From CAZIGM01 sp964538675 (GTDB taxonomy: Bacteria > Bacillota > Bacilli > Tepidibacillales > Tepidibacillaceae), in contig CAZIGM010000001.1 of the NCBI GenBank assembly GCA_964538675.1, positions 28,904 through 92,903 on the forward strand: DNA of 64,000 nucleotides, read 5' to 3'. Position numbers and translations under genes: made by a program. Shown here one piece after another: positions 20,141 through 29,152 of this stretch. Under the pieces are notes generated by a model. The model was given only the letters and a program-made list of their open reading frames with translations, searched no databases and was not told the DNA's origin. Each line of letters starts with the position of its first letter. The first letter of the stretch is position 1.

Positions 20141-20641
20141 CTACACCTCCTCTTCATGCTGAATATAATCTTTCCTAAGTGGATGACCAACCCAATCGTC
20201 ATTAAGTAAAATACGTGTTATGTTTCTACCTGTAAATCTAATCCCTAATAAATCATATGTTTCTCTTTCCTGCCAATCAGAAGCCAGCCATATATCAATA
20301 ACTGAGGGTACATTCCCTCCATCACGTTCAGTCTCTAATTTTACTGCTAGATATTCATCTCTTTCAAAAGAATATAAATGATATACAACTTCCATAAACT
20401 CCTCATAATCAACACCTGAAAGATTCATTAGAAAATCAAATTTCATATGTTCGTCATCTCTTATTGTTGTGGCAACTTCAAGCCAATATTCTTTATTAAT
20501 TATTAATGTAGGCATATGAAAATTAACTTCATTTATATAACTTTCTTTAATAGCTTTATCTGATATATTCTTACTAATAATACCAACGTAATTTTCTAAA
20601 ATAGATTGTTTAGGTGAAGATGCATTTACTTCATCACTCAT
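20141..20641 (-). CDS. nuoC: NADH-quinone oxidoreductase subunit C (30-kDa)
   Basis: Peripheral-arm scaffold subunit of 166 residues. The C-terminal signature ERETYDLLGIRFTGR...RILLNDDWVGHPLRKDY is clear; the first 55 residues are variable. It overlaps nuoB by 8 nt and ends 4 nt before nuoD. Confidence 0.95.
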   Translation of the reverse strand: MSDEVNASSPKQSILENYVGIISKNISDKAIKESYINEVNFHMPTLIINKEYWLEVATTIRDDEHMKFDFLMNLSGVDYEEFMEVVYHLYSFERDEYLAVKLETERDGGNVPSVIDIWLASDWQERETYDLLGIRFTGRNITRILLNDDWVGHPLRKDYIQHEEEV

Positions 20642-21155
20642 TTTCTAATGGCACCTTCTTTCCTGTCTTTGCTTCATAGCGAATTTTATCTTGTAACTTA
20701 TTAAGTCCATATATTAATGAAGCTGGTGTTGGTGGACAGCCTGGTACGTAAACATCAACAGGTATTATTTTATCAACACCATTAACAACATTATATGAAT
20801 TAACATAAGGACCACCTGCAATTGCACAAGAACCCATTGCTATAACCCATTTCGGCTCAGACATTTGATCATATAAACGACGCACTACAGGAGACATTTT
20901 TTTTGTTACTGTTCCAGCAACTATCATTACATCTGATTGTCGAGGTGACGCTCTAAATATTATTCCAAATCTATCTAAGTCGTAATGAGCTGCACCTGCC
21001 TCCATCATTTCAATTGCACAACACGCAAGTCCAAACCCTAATGGCCACATTGAATTACTTCTAGCCCAACCCTTTAATTGCTCAAGTGTTGTTAATAAAA
21101 TCCCTCTCTCCACCTCTTCTTGTTCTTCTGGTGTCAAATTATCTTGTTCTACCAT
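20634..21155 (-). CDS. nuoB: NADH-quinone oxidoreductase subunit B (PSST, N2 cluster)
   Basis: Subunit that carries the terminal [4Fe-4S] cluster N2 next to the quinone site. Ligands are visible as the tandem C45-C46, C110 (MGSCAIAGGPY) and C140 (PGCPPTP). I chose the ATG at 21155, which has AGAAGGTG in front; an in-frame TTG seven codons upstream would place that site inside the gene. The chosen start still overlaps the nuoA stop by 7 nt. Confidence 0.96.
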   Translation of the reverse strand: MVEQDNLTPEEQEEVERGILLTTLEQLKGWARSNSMWPLGFGLACCAIEMMEAGAAHYDLDRFGIIFRASPRQSDVMIVAGTVTKKMSPVVRRLYDQMSEPKWVIAMGSCAIAGGPYVNSYNVVNGVDKIIPVDVYVPGCPPTPASLIYGLNKLQDKIRYEAKTGKKVPLENE

Positions 21156-21526
21156 GTAAACACCTTCTTCTTCCAAGCGTATGCAAGTCCAATAATAAGC
21201 ATAAATATAAAGATTACCATCTCAATTAAAGCAAAAGCACTTAATTGACTAAGATCTTCAAAAGCAACTGCCCATGGATAAAGGAATACTGCTTCAACAT
21301 CAAATACTACAAAAAGAAGAGCATATAAGTAATACCTGATATTAAATTGCACCCTTGCATCACCAATTGGGTCTAAGCCACTTTCATAAGTAGTCATCTT
21401 ACTCTCTGTTGGATTCTTAGGTCTTAAAAGACGAGCTACTATTTCAATTGCTACGATTGGTAATAAAATACCTATTAGAATAAAAATCGCCATGCTAATA
21501 TAACTATTACTATAAATTTGCTCCAT
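21149..21526 (-). CDS. nuoA: NADH-quinone oxidoreductase subunit A
   Basis: First gene of the complex I operon. The protein has 125 residues and three predicted helices, with the conserved YESGLDPIGDARVQFNIRYYLYALLFVVFDVEAVFLYPWA block. The ATG at 21526 has GGGGA at suitable spacing; a GTG two codons upstream is too close to that site. No promoter with good -35/-10 spacing was found in the very AT-rich 230 bp upstream, but the preceding atp terminator implies an independent start. Confidence 0.95.
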   Translation of the reverse strand: MEQIYSNSYISMAIFILIGILLPIVAIEIVARLLRPKNPTESKMTTYESGLDPIGDARVQFNIRYYLYALLFVVFDVEAVFLYPWAVAFEDLSQLSAFALIEMVIFIFMLIIGLAYAWKKKVFTW

Positions 21527-21760
21527 AAACACTTCCCCTCCATCTATACTTTTTTGATAATACGACTATTTATTTTTAAAAATTGTCTTCTATACTATTT
21601 TAAACCTTAAACATATATATATTAAAGTATTTTATAATATTAAAAAATTTTTTTCCATATAAATTTAACAATTTATTTGAATATTATTAATTTTCTAATA
21701 ATTCAACGCCATTAAACAATGTTTATTATATGTAGTAGGTTAATTAACTAATCAATATTC

Positions 21761-21837
21761 AAAAAAAAGTCCTCCCATTATTAATCTCTTCTATTGAATT
21801 TGTTTCCAAGTCAAAAGATATGATTAAAGGAAGGACT
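21761..21837 (-). terminator. Terminator of the ATP synthase operon
   Basis: Long hairpin: AGTCCTTCC just after atpC pairs with GGGAGGACT about 50 nt later, followed on the minus strand by eight T. The loop is unusually long. The rest of the roughly 320-bp gap between atpC and nuoA is AT-rich sequence with no ORF and no repeat copy. Confidence 0.75.
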
Positions 21838-21845
21838 ATCTTTTA

Positions 21846-22250
21846 TTATTTTTTCTCCGCTAAATTAATACGATTTAATGCACGTTGAAGAGCAAGTTCT
21901 ACACGTATAACATCTAATTCTTCATTAGATTTATTCGCCAAGCGCCTTTCAGCTCTTTCTTTTGCTTTTCGAGCGCGCACTAAATCAATATCTTCAGGAA
22001 GTTCAGCAGTCTCAGCCAAAATAACTGCTTTATTATTTCCCACTTCTAAAAAACCACCACTTATTGCAATACTCTGTTCTATACCATCTTTTTTAATGTT
22101 AACAATAGATATTGCTAATGGTGTTGCTAAAGGAGCGTGATTTGGAAGAATACCCAAATCTCCCACTTCTCCTTTTACTATAACCATATTAACAGCATCA
22201 CTGTACACCTTACGTTCAGGTGTAACAATCTCTAATCGAATCGTACTCAT
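21846..22250 (-). CDS. atpC: ATP synthase epsilon subunit
   Basis: F1 central-stalk subunit, 134 residues: an N-terminal beta sandwich (LGILPNHAPLATPL) and a C-terminal helical hairpin (RARKAKERAERRLANKS) that can inhibit ATP hydrolysis. Last gene of the atp operon, followed by a terminator. Confidence 0.96.
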   Translation of the reverse strand: MSTIRLEIVTPERKVYSDAVNMVIVKGEVGDLGILPNHAPLATPLAISIVNIKKDGIEQSIAISGGFLEVGNNKAVILAETAELPEDIDLVRARKAKERAERRLANKSNEELDVIRVELALQRALNRINLAEKK

Positions 22251-22286
22251 TTATTCATCCTTCCCTTCTTCAAGGGTCCATACATT

Positions 22287-23687
22287 TTATTTTGTTTTCT
22301 CAACAGCCTCTTCAATAGTACCCACGAAAAGAAAAGCTGATTCTGGTAAATCATCGTGTTTACCTTCCAGAATTTCTTTAAATCCACGTACTGTATCTTT
22401 TACTGGAACATATTTTCCTTTATATCCTGTGAATTGTTCTGCAACATGAAATGGTTGTGATAAAAATCTTTGGATTTTCCTTGCACGAGAAACAGTTATC
22501 TTGTCATCCTCTGAAAGCTCATCCATACCTAAAATATTTATTATATCCTGTAACTCTTTATATCTCTGTAATATTCTTTGTACTTCTCTAGCTACATTAT
22601 AATGTTCCTCACCTACAACAGCTGGTGACAAAATACGTGATGTTGAACCCAATGCATCAACTGCTGGATAAATTCCTAATTCAGCAATCTTACGATCTAA
22701 GTTAGTAGTTGCATCTAAGTGAGCAAATGTTGTAGCTGGAGCTGGGTCAGTATAGTCATCCGCAGGAACATATATAGCCTGAATTGAAGTTACTGAACCT
22801 TTATTAGTAGATGTAATTCTCTCTTGAAGTTGTCCCATTTCTGTTGCTAATGTTGGTTGATAACCAACTGCCGAAGGCATACGACCTAATAATGCAGAAA
22901 CTTCTGATCCTGCCTGTGTAAAACGGAAAATATTATCAACAAATAACAATACATCCTGACCTTGCTTATCACGAAAATATTCTGCCATTGTTAGACCTGT
23001 TAAGGCAACACGTAAACGTGCTCCTGGAGGTTCATTCATTTGGCCGAATACCATTGCTGTTTTGTTGATAACACCTGAGTCTTTCATTTCATGATATAAG
23101 TCATTACCCTCGCGTGTACGTTCTCCTACACCTGCAAAAACAGATAATCCACCATGTTCTTGGGCAATGTTATTAATTAATTCTTGTATCAATACAGTTT
23201 TACCTACACCTGCACCACCAAATAATCCTATTTTTCCACCTTTAACATATGGTGCAAGTAAGTCAATAACCTTAATACCTGTTTCTAAAATTTCATCTTG
23301 AGTAGATAGTTCATCAAATTTTGGTGATTCCCGATGAATAGGATTATATTCTTTTGCATTAACTTCTCCAACTTCATCAATAGGTTGCCCTAAAACATTG
23401 AATACTCTTCCTAATGTAACTTCACCTACAGGTACTTGAATTGGTTTTCCTGTATCTTCAGCAACCATACCACGAACTAATCCATCAGTAGATGCCATCG
23501 CAACACAACGTACTATATTATCTCCTAGATGTGTAGCAGCCTCAACAACCAGGTTTATACCCTTTTCGCTCTCAGATTGAGCTTTTTGTTGTATGATAAT
23601 AGCATTATAGATTTCAGGTAAAGATCCGCTTTCAAATTGAATGTCTACAACTGGACCCATAACTTGAACAACGTTTCCTTTACTCAT
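22287..23687 (-). CDS. atpD: ATP synthase beta subunit
   Basis: Catalytic F1 subunit, 466 residues. Walker A GGAGVGKT at 157-164, the catalytic glutamate in GVGERTREGNDLY, Walker B LLFVDNIFRF and the DELSEDD loop near the C terminus are present. Very strong AGGAGGT-like ribosome site. Confidence 0.98.
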   Translation of the reverse strand: MSKGNVVQVMGPVVDIQFESGSLPEIYNAIIIQQKAQSESEKGINLVVEAATHLGDNIVRCVAMASTDGLVRGMVAEDTGKPIQVPVGEVTLGRVFNVLGQPIDEVGEVNAKEYNPIHRESPKFDELSTQDEILETGIKVIDLLAPYVKGGKIGLFGGAGVGKTVLIQELINNIAQEHGGLSVFAGVGERTREGNDLYHEMKDSGVINKTAMVFGQMNEPPGARLRVALTGLTMAEYFRDKQGQDVLLFVDNIFRFTQAGSEVSALLGRMPSAVGYQPTLATEMGQLQERITSTNKGSVTSIQAIYVPADDYTDPAPATTFAHLDATTNLDRKIAELGIYPAVDALGSTSRILSPAVVGEEHYNVAREVQRILQRYKELQDIINILGMDELSEDDKITVSRARKIQRFLSQPFHVAEQFTGYKGKYVPVKDTVRGFKEILEGKHDDLPESAFLFVGTIEEAVEKTK

Positions 23688-23711
23688 AGGTTTACCTCCT
23701 TACATAATATA

Positions 23712-24578
23712 TTAAGACAAGGCATTAGCTCCAGCAACAATTTCTGTAATTTCCTGGGTAATAGAGGCCTGTCTTGCTCTGTTATAAGTTAATGTTAATG
23801 AAGCTAACATATCATCTGCATTGTTAGTTGCACTATCCATTGCTGTCATTCGAGCTCCATTCTCACTTGCTTTTGCATTTAGTAATGCACTATAAATCAA
23901 TGTTTCTGCATAGCGTGGTAATAATGAACTCAATACTTCTTCAGCCGAAGGCTCAAATTCAATAAATGCTGACATATTACCTTTTTCTCCATTTTCTATA
24001 TCAGTTAAAGGTAATAGTTTTTTCTCAGTTGGAATTTGAGTCATTGCACTAACAAATTCATTGTAGTAGATATATACCTCATCAAAAATTCCTTCAGCAT
24101 ACATATTTACTACTGTATTTGCAATATTTTTTATCTCGATAAAAGTAGGTGCATCAGATAAACCTATTATCTCACCAACTAATGGATATTCACGTCTTTT
24201 TAGAAAATCGCGCCCTTTTCTTCCTATAACAAATATGTCATATTCTTCTGGCGTTTCATGACGTTCTTTAATCGATAAAATCAATTTTCGAAGTAGGTTT
24301 GAATTATATCCACCTGCTAATCCTTGGTCAGACGAAATTACTACATAACCTGTCTTTTTTATATCACGAACCTCTAACAATGGGTGTTCAACAATGTCAA
24401 TCCTAGATGCAATCGAAGAAATAACATCACTCATTTTTTCTGAATAAGGACGTGATTCTTCTGCACGCTCTTGAGCTCGACGAAGTTTTGCTGCCGCAAC
24501 CATTTTCATAGCTTTTGTTATTTGTTTAGTATTTTGCACACTTTTTATACGACGCTTAATCTCTCGAGTTCCTTGCAT
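23712..24578 (-). CDS. atpG: ATP synthase gamma subunit
   Basis: Rotating central shaft of F1, 288 residues; the N- and C-terminal helices form the coiled coil (MQGTREIKRRIKSVQNTKQI and the C-terminal RQASITQEITEIVAGANAL). I chose the ATG at 24578 because GGTGGAG precedes it and family proteins start here; the open frame continues nine codons upstream without support. Confidence 0.96.
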   Translation of the reverse strand: MQGTREIKRRIKSVQNTKQITKAMKMVAAAKLRRAQERAEESRPYSEKMSDVISSIASRIDIVEHPLLEVRDIKKTGYVVISSDQGLAGGYNSNLLRKLILSIKERHETPEEYDIFVIGRKGRDFLKRREYPLVGEIIGLSDAPTFIEIKNIANTVVNMYAEGIFDEVYIYYNEFVSAMTQIPTEKKLLPLTDIENGEKGNMSAFIEFEPSAEEVLSSLLPRYAETLIYSALLNAKASENGARMTAMDSATNNADDMLASLTLTYNRARQASITQEITEIVAGANALS

Positions 24579-24629
24579 TCTTCTCCACCACCTTTTGCAA
24601 AGCATTGTTTAATGCTTTATCTAGAAGAA

Positions 24630-26144
24630 TTAGTTAGACACAACAAATGTCTTTTTAAATTCATTGACTGCTGCTAATAATTTATCTTCTGTTTCTTTCG
24701 ATAATTCTTTGCTCTCTTTAATTGCAATAAAAATATCATCATGTTCTTCATTTATAAAGGTTAAAAATTCCTTTTCAAATCTCTTAACATCCTCTAAAGG
24801 AATATCATCTATATAACCTTTAACGGCAACATATATTGAAACTACTTGTTTTTCAACAGGCATTGGTTGATATTGTTCTTGCTTCAAAATCTCCATTGTA
24901 CGAGAACCTCTAGTTAATTTAGCCTGAGTTGTTTTATCAAGATCAGAACCAAATTGAGAAAATGCTTGCAATTCTCGATATTGTGCTAAGTCTAAGCGTA
25001 ACGTACCAGCTATTTTTTTCATAGCTTTTACCTGCGCTGCTCCACCTACGCGTGATACTGACAAACCTACACTAACAGCTGGACGCATACCAGAATAGAA
25101 AAGATCTGATTCCAAGAATATTTGTCCATCCGTAATTGAAATTACATTTGTAGGAATATATGCAGATACATCACCGCCCTGTGTCTCAATAAATGGAAGA
25201 GCCGTTAAAGAACCTCCACCTAATTTATCACTTAATTTTGCTGCGCGCTCAAGTAATCTTGAATGTAGATAAAAAACGTCACCAGGAAAAGCTTCTCGAC
25301 CTGGAGGTCGACGTAACAATAAGGAAAGCTCACGATAAGCGGCAGCTTGTTTTGACAAATCATCATAAACAACTAACACGTGTTGACCCTTATACATGAA
25401 GTACTCACCCATTGAAACTCCAGCGTAAGGAGCCAAATATAATAATGGTGCTGGTTCAGATGCACCTGCAGTTACTATAATTGTATACTCCATAGCACCA
25501 TGTTTACGTAAAGTCTCTACTACATTTGCTACAGTTGATTGTTTTTGTCCAATAGCTACATATATACAAATCATGTCTTGACCTTTTTGATTTATAATTG
25601 CATCAATTGCTATTGCAGTTTTACCTGTTTGACGGTCGCCTATTATCAGCTCACGTTGTCCACGTCCGATAGGAACCATTGAATCAATCGCTTTAATACC
25701 CGTTTGCATCGGTTCATGCACTGATTTCCGATCAATTACACCTGGCGCAGGTGATTCTATTGGTCGATATTCAGTTGTATTAATTGGTCCGTTCCCATCT
25801 AAAGGTTGTCCAAGTGAATTTACCACTCTTCCAAGCATAGCCTCACCAACAGGAACCTCCATTATTCTACCTGTACGTTTTACTTGATCTCCTTCGCGAA
25901 TATCAGTATACGGACCAAGTATAATTACACCAACGTTATGTTCTTCTAAGTTTTGGACCATCCCCATTACACCATTAGAAAATTCCAACAATTCACCTGC
26001 CATTGCATTTTCTAAACCATGTATACGAGCAATACCATCCCCAACTTGAATAACGGTACCAACCTCAGATACTTCAATCTTTGATTCATAGGATTCTATT
26101 TGCTGTTTTATTAGCGAGCTGATTTCTTCAGGTCTAATACTCAT
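24630..26144 (-). CDS. atpA: ATP synthase alpha subunit
   Basis: Non-catalytic nucleotide-binding F1 subunit, 504 residues. P-loop GDRQTGKT at 169-176, ALPFIETQGGDVSAYIPTNVISITDGQ and the arginine-finger region (PAVSVGLSVSRVGGAAQ) are all present. ATG start after AGGGGTG. Confidence 0.98.
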   Translation of the reverse strand: MSIRPEEISSLIKQQIESYESKIEVSEVGTVIQVGDGIARIHGLENAMAGELLEFSNGVMGMVQNLEEHNVGVIILGPYTDIREGDQVKRTGRIMEVPVGEAMLGRVVNSLGQPLDGNGPINTTEYRPIESPAPGVIDRKSVHEPMQTGIKAIDSMVPIGRGQRELIIGDRQTGKTAIAIDAIINQKGQDMICIYVAIGQKQSTVANVVETLRKHGAMEYTIIVTAGASEPAPLLYLAPYAGVSMGEYFMYKGQHVLVVYDDLSKQAAAYRELSLLLRRPPGREAFPGDVFYLHSRLLERAAKLSDKLGGGSLTALPFIETQGGDVSAYIPTNVISITDGQIFLESDLFYSGMRPAVSVGLSVSRVGGAAQVKAMKKIAGTLRLDLAQYRELQAFSQFGSDLDKTTQAKLTRGSRTMEILKQEQYQPMPVEKQVVSIYVAVKGYIDDIPLEDVKRFEKEFLTFINEEHDDIFIAIKESKELSKETEDKLLAAVNEFKKTFVVSN

Positions 26145-26160
26145 ATTTTCACCCCTATCT

Positions 26161-26706
26161 TTAAACTCGCGATGCAGTTAGGTCTCTTTTCATCACTTTT
26201 AATTTCGTTTTAATACTTCCATCATAAACCTTGTCCTCAATTCTAATTACCATTCCCCCTAAAATTGAAGAATCAACAGTATTTGTTAATCGGACTTGTT
26301 TATTAAATTTTTCTGCAAATGATTTAATAATTTTTTCTTTATCTGTATCACTTAAAGTTACTACAGATATTGCTTCTACATCAATAATTCCTCGATAATT
26401 ATTCGCCATTTTAATATACTCGTTTAATATTCCTTCTAATGCCTCTTGACGGTTATTATCAATTAATTGAAATAACATATTTTTGGTTACCTGTGATATG
26501 GCTTGACCAAATGTAGAATCAATAATATTTCTCTTTATTTCTCTAGTAATTTGAGGATGGTTTAAGAAATTTTTTATTTCTTCACTACCATAAATTACTT
26601 TTATTACTAATTGTAAATCTTGTTCTACTTTATCTAATAATTCAGTGTTTTTTGTTATTTCAAATAAAGCCTTTGCGTAACGTTTAGCTGCTAGTCCTTC
26701 AATCAT
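26161..26706 (-). CDS. atpH: ATP synthase delta subunit (OSCP)
   Basis: Peripheral-stalk connector between F1 and subunit b, 181 residues. Helical N-terminal domain (AKRYAKALFEI) and the conserved C-terminal GGMVIRIEDKVYDGSIKTKL. Its ATG overlaps the atpF stop (ATGA), so translation is probably coupled. Confidence 0.95.
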   Translation of the reverse strand: MIEGLAAKRYAKALFEITKNTELLDKVEQDLQLVIKVIYGSEEIKNFLNHPQITREIKRNIIDSTFGQAISQVTKNMLFQLIDNNRQEALEGILNEYIKMANNYRGIIDVEAISVVTLSDTDKEKIIKSFAEKFNKQVRLTNTVDSSILGGMVIRIEDKVYDGSIKTKLKVMKRDLTASRV

Positions 26707-27188
26707 TGGACTTCTCCTGCTTCCTTAATCATTTCATCAATAAATTTAGATTGTTCCTTTACATCTAATTCCTTCTCAATCATTTTCGAAGCAATTAATA
26801 CTGATAAAGAACCAACTTGATTACGCAATTCTATAACAGCCTTATCCTTTTCATGTTGTATATCTTGAACTGCTTGTTCTTTAATACGTTTTGCTTCAGC
26901 TTTCGCTGCAGAAAGTAGTTCATCAGCTTGTTTAGAGCTAGAAATATTAGCCCTCTCAATAATATCTTGAGCTTCAACACGGGCTTTGTGAAATGTTTCG
27001 TTCTGCTCTTTTAATATCTTTTCTACTTCCAACTTACTATTCTCCGCACTGCTTATTTGCTCTTTAATTTTTTGTTGACGAGTATCCATTATATTAACTA
27101 ATGGATCAAATGCGAATTTCCATAAAAGCAAAAATAATATAACAAAAGCTATTATTTGAAGAAGAAAACTACCCCAATATAATGTCAT
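26703..27188 (-). CDS. atpF: ATP synthase subunit b
   Basis: Peripheral-stalk subunit, 161 residues: one N-terminal membrane helix (FLLQIIAFVILFLLLWKFAF) followed by a long charged coiled coil. A single b gene, so the stalk is expected to be a homodimer. Confidence 0.95.
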   Translation of the reverse strand: MTLYWGSFLLQIIAFVILFLLLWKFAFDPLVNIMDTRQQKIKEQISSAENSKLEVEKILKEQNETFHKARVEAQDIIERANISSSKQADELLSAAKAEAKRIKEQAVQDIQHEKDKAVIELRNQVGSLSVLIASKMIEKELDVKEQSKFIDEMIKEAGEVQ

Positions 27189-27254
27189 AAGTTTTTCACG
27201 CTCCCTCCTTTAATTAAAGGAAGGCAGGGGTATAGCCCCTGCCAAGGTACTATC

Positions 27255-27467
27255 TTAAGCATTTAATAACATAAATGCAATTACAACTGCTATAATAGGC
27301 AATGCCTCAATCAAACCTACACCGATAAACATAGTAGTTTGAAGAATTCCACGTGCCTCTGGCTGACGAGCAATTCCTTCAATTGTACGACTGATAACTA
27401 ATCCATTACCGATACCAGCACCTAATGCCGCTAAACCTACAGCAATACCTGCCCCTAAAAGTCCCAT
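27255..27467 (-). CDS. atpE: ATP synthase subunit c
   Basis: Rotor-ring subunit, 70 residues, two helices. The ion-binding carboxylate is E54 in GLIEALP. The residue after it is alanine, and the Na+-type Q...ES signature is absent, so the ring is predicted to bind protons. The alkaliphile-type P51 is also missing (G51), which argues against extreme alkaliphily. Confidence 0.96.
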   Translation of the reverse strand: MGLLGAGIAVGLAALGAGIGNGLVISRTIEGIARQPEARGILQTTMFIGVGLIEALPIIAVVIAFMLLNA

Positions 27468-27544
27468 TTATATATCCTCCTTTGAAAAATAAATTTATAT
27501 AATATTATTAATAAATAACTATTATTAATAAAATTTTTAACTAA

Positions 27545-28339
27545 TTAATGCTCGTGTGATATTTTCTGAGATATGTATACCATACTTAAAATGGTAAATA
27601 CATAAGCTTGGATTGAACCAACAAAGATACTGAATCCCTGCCAAATTACTAACGGAATTACCCCAGCAACCCCTAACATAAGAATAACTCCTATTAATAC
27701 TTCACCTGCAAAAATGTTACCATAAAGACGCATTCCTAACGTTAAGAATTTAGAAATCTCCTCAATAATATTAAGTGGTAGCCATATAGGGTAAGGTTCA
27801 AAATAATGCTTAATATAACTTTTCGCACCTTTATATTGTATGCTTAATATATGAGTCAAAAGGATTATTGATAAGGATAACGCTAAAGTTACACTTGCAT
27901 CAGCTGTTGGAGATTTCCACCAAGCTACTTCGACTACATGATGTCCATCATGTATGATTTCTGATTCATGTATCATCTCTTCTGTAATAATTTCTGAACC
28001 AAGAATAGTTAAAGGTTCGTCATGAATAGTTATAATATTGAATGGTAATCCCAGCATATTTCCAACAAAAATAAATAATATTAATGTTAAAGCAAGGAAC
28101 ACAAACTTTGCTCCTTTTTTAAGACCAATTGTACTTCCAATAATTCCATAAACAAAATCTACTATCCATTCAAACACATTCTGTATTCCCGATGGCACAC
28201 CAGATGTTAATTTCCTTGTCGCAGCTATAGCCAAAATAATTACTATTAAGGAAGTTACAATTATCATTAAAGATGTTGAAAGGTTAAATTGCAACCATGG
28301 CATAGATTCTGGTGCCCACACAGGTTGTATATGTTCCAC
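27545..28339 (-). CDS. atpB: ATP synthase subunit a
   Basis: Membrane stator subunit forming the proton half-channels; the essential arginine lies in LGMRLYGNIFAGEV and the QAYVF motif near the C terminus. I chose GTG at 28339, eight nt after AAGGAG; an upstream in-frame GTG abuts that site. At 264 residues it is longer than the B. subtilis protein because of a roughly 30-residue His/Glu-rich insertion (about 107-138) between the second and third helices, before VAWWKSPTAD. That insertion is unusual and reported separately. Confidence 0.95.
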   Translation of the reverse strand: MEHIQPVWAPESMPWLQFNLSTSLMIIVTSLIVIILAIAATRKLTSGVPSGIQNVFEWIVDFVYGIIGSTIGLKKGAKFVFLALTLILFIFVGNMLGLPFNIITIHDEPLTILGSEIITEEMIHESEIIHDGHHVVEVAWWKSPTADASVTLALSLSIILLTHILSIQYKGAKSYIKHYFEPYPIWLPLNIIEEISKFLTLGMRLYGNIFAGEVLIGVILMLGVAGVIPLVIWQGFSIFVGSIQAYVFTILSMVYISQKISHEH

Positions 28340-28416
28340 GGCTTTCACTCCTTTCCTATAATAATTTGTTTTTTTTGGTTAATGTACCAGATTTGCTGAA
28401 ATTTGTTCACTTTTTT

Positions 28417-28800
28417 TTATTGATTTGATTTTATGCTATCCACAACTGAAATTACTTGAGTGGAAAATAAACCTATCAGAGTGGAGTAAATATTGAAATA
28501 TTGAGGATATTGCAAAACAAGTAGAATTACTAATAAGGATAAAGCAGTTCTCGTTAACATTCCTGTAGAAGCAAATCTAGTTTTGTCATGTTCATCTGTT
28601 CTTGCTGCTATCTCCCCTATTTTATTAACCTTCCATGCTGTATATATGGTATTTATTAGACTAACAGTTGTACCTATTAGTAATCCTAAAAATATTGATG
28701 AATATGGAGTAAAAGCTCCAATCAAATAAACAAATAATAATATTAGTGTATACTTTGCAATTCTTATTACCTTTAATTTGTAATCTTCTAAGGAATTCAC
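28417..28800 (-). CDS. atpI: ATP synthase subunit I
   Basis: Small membrane protein (127 residues, four predicted helices) at the head of the atp operon; family members assist c-ring assembly or Mg2+ supply but are not strictly required. The order atpZ-atpI-atpB is typical of Bacillota. GTG start with GAGGA about 13 nt upstream. Confidence 0.82.
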   Translation of the reverse strand: MNSLEDYKLKVIRIAKYTLILLFVYLIGAFTPYSSIFLGLLIGTTVSLINTIYTAWKVNKIGEIAARTDEHDKTRFASTGMLTRTALSLLVILLVLQYPQYFNIYSTLIGLFSTQVISVVDSIKSNQ

Positions 28801-28809
28801 AGTTAAAAA

Positions 28810-29028
28810 TCAATCCTCTAAAAAAATTTTTATCAGCCTTATTATCGAAAGAATTCCAAGAATTAAACCTAAGGCTAGTCCAATTAATAAAAATAACGGC
28901 GAGCTTTGAAAAGTCTGATCTAGCTTATTACCTATCCAGACACCTAAAATAACCATTATAGCTAAATCAATACCCATAGCACCAACCACAGCCATTGCAC
29001 GCCAAGGATTATCCTTGTCTTTATTCAT
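28810..29028 (-). CDS. atpZ: AtpZ/AtpI family membrane protein
   Basis: A 72-residue protein with two transmembrane helices (GAMGIDLAIMVILGVWIGNKLD and LFLLIGLALGLILGILSIIRLI), matching the AtpZ/AtpI small accessory family (proposed Ca2+/Mg2+ transport or c-ring assembly). First gene of the atp transcription unit, directly behind the promoter at 29077-29106. Confidence 0.82.
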   Translation of the reverse strand: MNKDKDNPWRAMAVVGAMGIDLAIMVILGVWIGNKLDQTFQSSPLFLLIGLALGLILGILSIIRLIKIFLED

Positions 29029-29076
29029 ATTCGACTCACCAACAGACTTATATATTTATTATGTATACCACTAGAC

Positions 29077-29106
29077 AGTATACCAAAAACGCTTTCACTT
29101 TAGCAA
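29077..29106 (-). promoter_or_regulatory. Predicted atp operon promoter with embedded cre-like site
   Basis: Minus-strand -35 TTGCTA, 18-nt spacer, -10 TATACT, about 50 nt upstream of atpZ. Inside the spacer lies TGAAAGCGTTTTTG, which matches 12 of 14 positions of the CcpA cre consensus (TGWAARCGYTWNCW). Position between -35 and -10 would favour repression. Promoter call is moderate; the cre role is inference. Confidence 0.55.
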
Positions 29107-29152
29107 GATAAAATTCACAGAAAATACAAACATTTTAGAATGAAAATATTGT